The notes under the pieces: generated by a model | What the model saw: only the letters and a program-made list of their open reading frames with translations | The model's database searches: none | Told to the model about the DNA's origin: nothing | Position numbers and translations under genes: made by a program | Part shown: in pieces, positions 1 through 5,129 of the stretch | Layout: every line of letters starts with the position of its first letter | How positions within the stretch are numbered: position 1 is the stretch's first letter | Assembly: GCA_937917475.1 (NCBI GenBank) | Contig: CALDNF010000210.1 | Coordinates: 1 to 14,595, forward strand | DNA length: 14,595 bases | Origin: an uncultured Faecalibacterium sp. | GTDB taxonomy: Bacteria; Bacillota; Clostridia; Oscillospirales; Ruminococcaceae | Reading direction: 5' to 3'

Positions 1-1563
1 GGCCTCGTACAGAGCTGCCCAGCGGCCCTCGGGATCGGTGCAGAGATCGCCGGTGGTGCACTCGTCAATGATGGCATCGTAATCGGCGTCGCTCCACAGA
101 CCGTAGTTGTTGGAGTTGCCGGTGACCCACATACCAAGGTAGGTCATCGGGTCGGCGTAGTCGGGACCCCAGCGGGTCAAGCCGATCTCAAAGGTGCCGT
201 CCTGCATATCCTGCACACGCTGCTTCTTGGGCTCGACGGTCAGGTTCAAGGTAAAGCCCTCCAGAGTGGTCTCCAGTTGCTCCTTGACGACCTGTGCGAC
301 CTTCTGGGGTGCATCGTCAGCATCCACGACCATATCGAAGGAGAAGGAATCCTTGCCCAGCTCGCTCTTGGCGGTCTCATAGAACTCCTTGGCCTTGTCG
401 GGATCGTATGCGCAGTAGTCGGCAAACTTGGTCTGGTCGGCAGAGAAATCGCTGCCGTCGGGACCGGTGGCGAACTGCGGCGGAACAGCGGTGTAGCAGG
501 GTGCAGAGCCATCCTTCAGCACATCTCCGGTAATCGCATCACGATCCAGTGCAAAGGTAATGGCCTTGCGCAGGTTCTCGTTGGCCAGATCCGGCACACC
601 GCTGATGTTGGGGCTGATGTACCACAGGTAACCGGCACCCACACTGGTAAATTCGGGATCATCCTTGACCTGCTCGACCTGCTCGCCGTTCAGCAGCGTC
701 ATATCCAGAGCACCGGTCTGATAGCTCATCAGTGCCTGCTGGCTGTCCTTGATGACCTGATAGGCCAGACCATCCAGAGCGATCTTGTCGGCATCGTAGT
801 AATCCGGGTTCTTTTCCAGTGTAAAGGCCGTTGCAGCGGGCTGGTAATCGGTCAGCTTGAAGGCACCGTTCGCCAGAACTGTGTCAGGGCTGGTGCCGAA
901 GGTGTCCTTGCAGGTGTTGTAGAACGCCTCGTTGACCGGATAGAAGGTGGGGAAGTACATCAGGCTCAGGAAATAGCTGACGGGAACATTCAGCTGGACC
1001 TCCAGCGTCTTGTCATCCACAGCAGTCACGCCCAGATCGGTGACGGGCTTCTCGCCTGCAATGATCTCGGCAGCGTTGACCACCTGACCGATATCCGACA
1101 GCATATAGGAATACTCGGAAGCGGTGGCGGGGTCCACTGCACGCTGCCAGCCAAACACGAAATCGGCAGCGGTGACGGCTTCGCCGTTGGCCCACTTGGC
1201 ATCACGCAGGTGGAACGTGTAAGTCTTGCCGTCCTCGCTGATATCATAAGTTTCTGCAATGGCCGGGACCGCTGCGCCTTCTGCATCCATCTGCATCAGA
1301 CCATCGGTGTAGTCTGCGATGACCTCAAAGGAGGTGCCATCGGTGGCCACCTGCGGGTCCAGCGACTGGACCTCGGTCTCCAGCATAATGTTCAGGGTGC
1401 CACCCTGTGCAGTGCCAGCTGCAGAGGAGGCTGTGGAACCGGAGGCGGAGGAAGCTGCCACCGAGCTGGAAGAACCGCCGCAGGCCGTCAGAGCCAGTGC
1501 TGCGGAGGCAGCACCGGCAGCTGCCAGGAAGCTGCGGCGCGAAATGCAACGATTGAATCTCAT
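1..1563 (-). CDS. Oligopeptide ABC transporter substrate-binding lipoprotein (family 5), C-terminus cut by window edge
   Basis: This is an extracytoplasmic peptide-binding protein of the SBP_bac_5/OppA family, which would deliver oligopeptides to an ABC permease. The 521 codons seen are open to the window edge; family members are usually about 530-600 residues, so only a short tail is missing. The N-terminus is a lipoprotein signal: a twin-arginine stretch SRRSFL (residues 8-13), an Ala-rich hydrophobic core, and lipobox LTAC with Cys28 as the expected lipidation site. A Ser/Ala/Gly linker follows, and the binding fold starts near residue 46 with the typical GGTLN...LDPQ opening. Later segments (TYTFHLRDAKWANGEAVTAADF near 95-115, and LRKAITFALDRD) are family hallmarks. 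The start is supported by AGAGGGG about 8 nt upstream and a TATAAT box further up. No permease or ATPase gene is visible; they would lie beyond the left edge if present. Peptide specificity cannot be read from this. Confidence 0.93.
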   Translation of the reverse strand, partial: MRFNRCISRRSFLAAAGAASAALALTACGGSSSSVAASSASGSTASSAAGTAQGGTLNIMLETEVQSLDPQVATDGTSFEVIADYTDGLMQMDAEGAAVPAIAETYDISEDGKTYTFHLRDAKWANGEAVTAADFVFGWQRAVDPATASEYSYMLSDIGQVVNAAEIIAGEKPVTDLGVTAVDDKTLEVQLNVPVSYFLSLMYFPTFYPVNEAFYNTCKDTFGTSPDTVLANGAFKLTDYQPAATAFTLEKNPDYYDADKIALDGLAYQVIKDSQQALMSYQTGALDMTLLNGEQVEQVKDDPEFTSVGAGYLWYISPNISGVPDLANENLRKAITFALDRDAITGDVLKDGSAPCYTAVPPQFATGPDGSDFSADQTKFADYCAYDPDKAKEFYETAKSELGKDSFSFDMVVDADDAPQKVAQVVKEQLETTLEGFTLNLTVEPKKQRVQDMQDGTFEIGLTRWGPDYADPMTYLGMWVTGNSNNYGLWSDADYDAIIDECTTGDLCTDPEGRWAALYEA

Positions 1564-1628
1564 AGATGTTTCCCCTCTCTTTGTCACTTTAGTTCTGTAA
1601 TTCGCTAAAGCGTCACATTCTAAAAATA

Positions 1629-1675
1629 CACAAGGGATGTCCGTTTCTCCTTCTGGAACTTTGCACTCCCTTGTG
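1629..1675 (-). promoter_or_regulatory. Hairpin in the leader of the peptide-binding protein mRNA
   Basis: A perfect 9-bp inverted repeat, CACAAGGGA / TCCCTTGTG, flanks a 29-nt loop. In the minus-strand transcript it lies between the -10 box and the start codon and is followed by TATTTTTA. It might be an attenuator, a protein-binding site or an mRNA-stabilising structure. The large loop makes a simple intrinsic terminator unlikely. I recognise no known riboswitch class here. Confidence 0.35.
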
Positions 1676-1685
1676 CTCTGGCCGC

Positions 1686-1691
1686 ATTATA
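1686..1691 (-). promoter_or_regulatory. -10 box of the peptide-binding protein gene
   Basis: On the minus strand this reads TATAAT, a perfect sigma-A -10 element, about 123 bp before the ATG. A -35 at 17-bp spacing would be TTTTCT (1709-1714), a weak match; the A/T-rich DNA further upstream could act as an UP element. The implied leader is about 115 nt, long enough to hold the hairpin at 1629-1675. Confidence 0.6.
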
Positions 1692-1845
1692 CCGCTCCTT
1701 TCCGCAAAAGAAAAGGTTTTTTGCAAAATTTGTCCTCGGGATGCGTTCATTTCTGCGGTTTATCTAACATAACGCCCAAAAAACCGCCTGATTTTTGTAC
1801 ACTTTCAATCCTTGAATCCATTTCATTTTTAAACAAGCGCACTTG

Positions 1846-1920
1846 AAAAATCGCATTTTTTCTATTTTTCATCTCATTTTTTTGCAATACTATTTATTTT
1901 ATAAGAAAAGTCGCACTTTT
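1846..1920. repeat. Pair of CGC-centred palindromes, possible operator pair
   Basis: AAAAATCGCATTTTT (1846-1860) and AAAAGTCGCACTTTT (1906-1920) are two perfect palindromes with the same CGC centre, 60 bp apart centre to centre. They differ at one base in each arm, and the two differences keep the arms complementary. They lie 150-230 bp upstream of the only good promoter seen. A dimeric repressor site or a small RNA hairpin would fit, but AT-rich DNA makes some palindromes by chance. Confidence 0.35.
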
Positions 1921-2000
1921 TTCTTTTTGATGCAAAACACAGGCAAGCTTCGGGTTTCCATTTTGTTTTTGTCCTTGTGCTAAGGACAATTATCCAGGTC

Positions 2001-2028
2001 GGGGGTTCAAGCTTCCTCGAGCGCACCA
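2001..2028 (+). pseudogene. tRNA 3'-end-like remnant (T-arm, acceptor, CCA)
   Basis: The stretch reads like the last part of a tRNA gene: five G, T-loop TTCAAGC (matching TTCRANY), a 3' T-stem strand, a seven-base acceptor strand CGAGCGC, discriminator A and an encoded CCA ending at 2028. The T-stem would have three G-U pairs. No matching 5' acceptor (GCGCTCG) or D-arm occurs about 75 bp upstream, and the nearby hairpin (1969-1989) does not make a proper anticodon loop, because U33 is missing. It therefore cannot be a working tRNA as read. It may be an eroded gene, a leftover attachment-site fragment, or chance. Confidence 0.3.
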
Positions 2029-2037
2029 GAAATACAA

Positions 2038-2073
2038 AACCGCCCCGCAGGTTTTTCAGCCTGCGGGGCGGTT
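2038..2073 (-). terminator. Strong intrinsic terminator of the GTPase operon
   Basis: A perfect 14-bp stem (2038-2051 with 2060-2073), very GC-rich, closes an 8-nt loop. On the minus strand it is followed by TTTGTATTT, and it sits 40 bp after the last gene of the three-gene operon. On the plus strand it is followed by the weaker TCTATTTA, so it may also block readthrough in the other direction. Confidence 0.9.
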
Positions 2074-2113
2074 CTATTTATTGGTTCAGATCGGGCTCAT
2101 CGAAATCCGGAGC

Positions 2114-2587
2114 TCAGCCTTTGCAGCCCTGCTCCTCCCAGTCGCCGAAATCCGATGCGTCGGCGATCTTGGTGGGGTCGAACTTTCCATTCTCATCCTT
2201 CGGAGCCACGGCGGGGCCGGCCTCCACAGGGTTCGGGTTGGGGGCGTCCGGATCATAGGCCGGAGCCGTCTGCTCCGGAGCAGAGGCAGACGCGGGCTGT
2301 TCCGGTGCAGCTTCTTCCGGCTGAGCCGGAGTCGCCGGGACGGCAGAAGAAGCCTTGGTTTCGGGGGTTGCTGCGACGGGAGCCTCAGCGGCCTTGGCCT
2401 CGCCTTCGGCGTAAGCTTCGGCAGTCTTGGCGGCCTCAGCAGTGTCCTTTTCGGCTTCTTCGGGGAACTCCACCTGCTCCACATGGAGCGGGTCTTTTTC
2501 GTTCAGGATCTTATCCAGCACAACGATGGCGGCACCGGTGACAGCCACAGCAGCCGCAGTGCCCAGAATACGAAACAGGGTTTTCAT
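2114..2587 (-). CDS. Small membrane-anchored protein with Ala/Pro/Glu-rich stalk, unknown function
   Basis: I do not recognise this 157-residue protein. It begins with a short basic start, then one hydrophobic segment (about residues 5-25, FRILGTAAAVAVTGAAIVVL) with no lipobox or clear cleavage site, so it is probably a membrane anchor. Residues about 35-125 are low-complexity, rich in Ala, Pro and Glu, like an extended acidic stalk. The last 25 residues look different and more ordered: a Phe-Asp-Pro segment, then DFGDWEEQGC with a single Cys near the end. An AGGAGG site lies 8-9 nt before the ATG. It is the third gene of the GTPase operon, 21 bp after the second GTPase, and just before the terminator, so it is surely co-transcribed. 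A role as a membrane partner of the GTPases is a guess; the operon position is its only support. Confidence 0.85.
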   Translation of the reverse strand: MKTLFRILGTAAAVAVTGAAIVVLDKILNEKDPLHVEQVEFPEEAEKDTAEAAKTAEAYAEGEAKAAEAPVAATPETKASSAVPATPAQPEEAAPEQPASASAPEQTAPAYDPDAPNPNPVEAGPAVAPKDENGKFDPTKIADASDFGDWEEQGCKG

Positions 2588-2608
2588 AGCGAGGCCTCCT
2601 TTTTGATG

Positions 2609-3571
2609 TTAAGAGAACGTGACCACATCGTTCAGGGGTTTCGTGCCCGGTTCCACCGACAGAGCCGTGAGGACAGGGCCCTTGCCCCGGTAGATGTTGT
2701 GGAACTTATAGCCGACCTTGGCGGTGACCACCACCCAGGAACGCTGCTCCAGAGCCTTATAGCCATCAAAAGAGCAGGGGAAGCCGACGAACTGGATATC
2801 CTGCACGCAACAGGTCATGGCAAACCGGCCGGGGACAAAGCTGTTTTTGCCGGCCCGGTTGGTCTGGCAGACCTGCGCCAGGAACTTGACGGTCTTGCCG
2901 GCATATTTCTGGGGCTCGTCCTGACAGTCCATGTACCAGATGCCATAATCGTCATCCGGGATCTCAATGACCGGAGCGTTGATGTCAAAGGGCAAGGGGT
3001 CGGGGATGTCATCATAGGCCACGCTGCCGTCGGCGAACTCATAGGCGATATCGCACTTGCGGGAAGCCTGCCGCACCAGTTTGTGCAGCTCCTGCCGGGC
3101 GGCGTCGTTGTTGACGGCCTCGGCACGGTTAAAGACGATCAGCTCACTGCGGGCGATCTTGTCCAGCAGCAGGCTCCGCATGGAGTTGTCCCGGGCATAG
3201 GTCAGGGCAGTGGTGCCGTCGGCCGTGGCGATGCACTGGTAGACGATCCAGTTTTCGGGCAGATTATTTGCCAGATCCTGCAGCAGCCACATACCGTTGT
3301 ACTCGATGACCACACGGCCTGCATCGGCTTCTTTTGCCAGCTTGGCAAGGTTCTGGGGGTTCAGCTCTGCCTTGTCCTCAAGGTTGTAAAGGGTCACGCC
3401 GGGGAAGGCGAACTTCTTCTGGTTGTACTCCTCTTCACCCTCCTCGCAGACCAGCAGCAGGGTCTTGTCGCCGGAGTCAAAATTGGGGTCTTCAAAGGTC
3501 TCCTGAATGAATTTGGTCTTGCCGCTCTCGAGGAAGCCGACAAACAGGTAAACCGGGATTTCATTAGCCAT
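2609..3571 (-). CDS. G3E (CobW-like) GTPase fused to a TIGR03943/YcgQ-like C-terminal domain
   Basis: This is a 320-residue, two-part protein. Residues 1 to about 180 form a G3E P-loop GTPase: Walker A GFLESGKT at 12-19 (CobW proteins usually have GFLGAGKT), an EYNGMW segment at 90-95 where relatives carry EPSG, and an NRAE motif at 148-151 in the place of NKxD. The CxCC metal motif of true CobW proteins is missing; the region has an acidic CEEGEEEY (42-49) instead. Residues about 222-310 resemble the C-terminal domain of the TIGR03943/YcgQ family, including RFAMTCC (249-255) and a GF shortly after. In Bacillus subtilis, YcgQ pairs with the permease YcgR under zinc control; no permease is seen here. 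The start has AAGGAGC upstream. The gene follows the His-rich GTPase after 27 bp in the same operon. A metal-handling role is likely, and the metal is inferred. Confidence 0.85.
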   Translation of the reverse strand: MANEIPVYLFVGFLESGKTKFIQETFEDPNFDSGDKTLLLVCEEGEEEYNQKKFAFPGVTLYNLEDKAELNPQNLAKLAKEADAGRVVIEYNGMWLLQDLANNLPENWIVYQCIATADGTTALTYARDNSMRSLLLDKIARSELIVFNRAEAVNNDAARQELHKLVRQASRKCDIAYEFADGSVAYDDIPDPLPFDINAPVIEIPDDDYGIWYMDCQDEPQKYAGKTVKFLAQVCQTNRAGKNSFVPGRFAMTCCVQDIQFVGFPCSFDGYKALEQRSWVVVTAKVGYKFHNIYRGKGPVLTALSVEPGTKPLNDVVTFS

Positions 3572-3598
3572 AAATGGTTGCTCCTTACACAGTCAGAA

Positions 3599-4810
3599 TC
3601 AGCAGCCGAACAGCTCTGCAATGGCCTTCTCGTCCAGCTTGGAACCGATGACCACCAGCTTGCCGCCCACGTCTGCGCTGCGGGAACGGACTTCCCACTC
3701 GCCGGGAACGTAGTCGAATTCCAGCCAGCCGTCTGCGCCGCCGTCCACGATGCCCTTGGAGCGGAGGATCATGCCGTAATTGCCGGTATCCAGCTCGGTG
3801 AGGGCGTGCTCGATGGCAGCCTTGGAATATTTCTTTGCGGTCTCGACGCCCCAGCTGGTGAACACCTCATCGGCATCGTGATCGTGGTGATGGTGATGAT
3901 GGCAGCAGTGGCCGTTATGATGCTCATGCTCATCGTGGTCATCATCATGATGGTGATGGCAGCACTCGTGGTCATGGTCGTCATCGTCATGATGGTGATG
4001 GCAGCAATGGCCGTCGCGATCGTGATCATCCTCCTCATCATGATCATGATGATGCTCGTGTTCATCTTCCTCATCGTCATCGTGATGATGGTGGCCGCAG
4101 CTGCACACACCATTTTCATCATGATGGTGGTGGTGATGCTCTTCCTCTTCATCCTCATGGGCGTGCTCGGCGTTGGCCTTGGCAGCCATCTCAATCAGCT
4201 CTGCCTTGAAATCATCCTTGGTGGACATGGCCTTGAGGATCTGCTCACCGGTCAGGGCATCCCATGCGGTGGTCACGATGGTGGCGGTGGGGTTCTTCTC
4301 CCGCAGCATGGCAACGGCAGCGGCGATCTTCTCCTCGGTGGCATTCTGGGTACGGCTGAGGATGATGCAGCTTGCGTGGCTGATCTGGTCATCGTAGAAC
4401 TCGCCGAAGTTCTTCATATACATCTTGACCTTGTTCACATCGGCCACGGTGACAAAGCTGCTGAGCTGGACATCCAGATGCTCAGCCACGCCCTCCACGG
4501 CACGAGTCACATCGGACAGCTTGCCCACGCCGGAGGGCTCAATGACGATCCGGTCCGGGTGATACTGCTCCACCACCTGCTGCAGGGCGGCACGGAAATC
4601 GCCCACCAGAGAGCAGCAGATGCAGCCGGCGTTCAGCTCATTGATCTGGATGCCGGACTCCTTCAGGAAACCGCCGTCAATGCCGATCTCGCCGAACTCG
4701 TTCTCGATCAGGACTACCTTCTGGCCCGCAAAGGACTCCTTGATGAGCTTTTTGATCAGAGTGGTCTTACCGGCACCAAGGAAGCCGGAGAAAATATCGA
4801 TCTTGGTCAT
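3599..4810 (-). CDS. CobW/G3E-family GTPase with a His/Cys-rich metal-binding insert, probable zinc metallochaperone
   Basis: A 403-residue G3E GTPase of the COG0523 type, the group that includes the zinc chaperones YciC/ZagA and ZNG1. Walker A is GFLGAGKT (9-16), ENEFGE (36-41) follows, CICC (63-66) is the CxCC metal site that passes metal to a client, and EPSGVG is at 91-96. SRTQ (152-155) stands where most have NKxD. Residues about 216-313 are a huge insert with roughly 41 His and 8 Cys plus runs of Asp/Glu, including three CCHHHH modules (269-274, 283-288, 302-307) and a CSCGHHHH unit. The CobW C-terminal domain follows (about 316-403), ending GC. It is the first gene of the operon, with an AGAGG site about 11 nt before the ATG. 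Zinc is the likeliest metal, but nickel or cobalt storage cannot be excluded. Confidence 0.93.
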   Translation of the reverse strand: MTKIDIFSGFLGAGKTTLIKKLIKESFAGQKVVLIENEFGEIGIDGGFLKESGIQINELNAGCICCSLVGDFRAALQQVVEQYHPDRIVIEPSGVGKLSDVTRAVEGVAEHLDVQLSSFVTVADVNKVKMYMKNFGEFYDDQISHASCIILSRTQNATEEKIAAAVAMLREKNPTATIVTTAWDALTGEQILKAMSTKDDFKAELIEMAAKANAEHAHEDEEEEHHHHHHDENGVCSCGHHHHDDDEEDEHEHHHDHDEEDDHDRDGHCCHHHHDDDDHDHECCHHHHDDDHDEHEHHNGHCCHHHHHHDHDADEVFTSWGVETAKKYSKAAIEHALTELDTGNYGMILRSKGIVDGGADGWLEFDYVPGEWEVRSRSADVGGKLVVIGSKLDEKAIAELFGC

Positions 4811-4904
4811 AATTTGAATTGCCTCTTTCTTTTTTGCAAAGTCCCTGCGGACTTTTAAGCAGTCAGAGCCGCAGAGTGCTGGCTCATAAAATTCCTACAC
4901 TCCT

Positions 4905-4913
4905 ATTATAACA
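4905..4913 (-). promoter_or_regulatory. Extended -10 promoter of the three-gene GTPase operon
   Basis: On the minus strand this reads TGTTATAAT, a perfect -10 with the TGn extension. A TTGACA lies only 7 bp upstream, too close to act as its -35; the hexamer at the proper distance is poor, as is common for extended -10 promoters. It would give a leader of about 90 nt before the GTPase start. Confidence 0.65.
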
Positions 4914-5037
4914 AGTCTGTCAATGGGATAGGGCGGTTTTTCAAGAAAAATTTGTAACATTTTTTGCAGTTTGGTTGCGTTTTGGCCTTCTGCAAGACAA
5001 GAAACGCCCACAGAAGCCGGGCAACGGGCAAGGCGGA

Positions 5038-5066
5038 TTGAATTCTTGCCCCAAGGATGCTACAAT
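5038..5066 (+). promoter_or_regulatory. pepP promoter
   Basis: TTGAAT (5038-5043) and TACAAT (5061-5066) are separated by exactly 17 bp, a good sigma-A promoter, 64 bp before the start codon. The leader carries a short GCCGG/CCGGC hairpin around 5088-5107. Confidence 0.75.
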
Positions 5067-5129
5067 AACAGACAGCAAACCACCGCTGCCGGACGGTTTT
5101 TCCGGCTATACAGAAAGAGGGGTTCTCTC

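Larger units (their letters stand above)
1564..2037. other. Long AT-rich intergenic region between oppA-type gene and GTPase operon terminator
   Basis: No convincing protein gene lies here. The stretch has many A/T runs and low GC, in contrast to the flanking genes. It holds the promoter and leader of the minus-strand peptide-binding protein, two matched palindromes (1846-1860 and 1906-1920), an 8-bp perfect hairpin (arms 1969-1976 and 1982-1989), and a tRNA-3'-end-like sequence at 2001-2028. A 7-bp inverted repeat (1755-1761 with 1781-1787, 19-nt loop) is also present but weak. A minus-strand ORF of about 20 codons around 1768-1830 has no ribosome binding site and is not called. Confidence 0.6.
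4811..5129. other. Divergent promoter region between GTPase operon and pepP
   Basis: This stretch holds the minus-strand promoter and leader of the GTPase operon on the left and the pepP promoter on the right. The GTPase leader (about 90 nt) contains a 7-bp hairpin (4838-4844 with 4849-4855, loop of 4). I looked for an inverted AT-rich Zur-type operator (TCGTAAT-N-ATTACGA-like) around the -10 and did not find a clear one. No protein gene is evident. Confidence 0.6.

Noticed and set aside
277..1608. 443-codon plus-strand frame opposite the peptide-binding protein
   Set aside because: The minus strand encodes a protein with lipoprotein signal and recognisable SBP_bac_5 segments; the plus frame has no such features.
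1768..1830. About 20-codon minus-strand ORF (MKWIQG...) in the leader region
   Set aside because: It has no Shine-Dalgarno site, lies upstream of the promoter called for the gene, and is short enough to occur by chance.
1640..2036. tmRNA or intact tRNA gene ending at 2028
   Set aside because: No tmRNA 5' signature (GGTTTCGAC) and no acceptor partner or D-arm were found upstream; only the 3' tRNA-like end is visible.
3870..4165. Simple-repeat tract resembling a CRISPR array or satellite
   Set aside because: The tri-nucleotide repetition (GTG/ATG/ATC on the plus strand) is fully explained by His/Asp codons on the minus strand; there are no uniform repeats with unique spacers.
2081..4858. 925-codon open frame on the plus strand opposite the GTPase operon
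   Set aside because: It is the mirror of GC-rich codons and of the His/Asp repeat (giving runs of Met/Val/Ile), spans three clear minus-strand genes and their gaps, and has no ribosome binding site or family motifs.
4880..4930. Possible Zur operator at the GTPase operon promoter
   Set aside because: The bases around the -10 do not form the inverted TCGTAAT-type repeat; only the TATAAT core is symmetric by chance.
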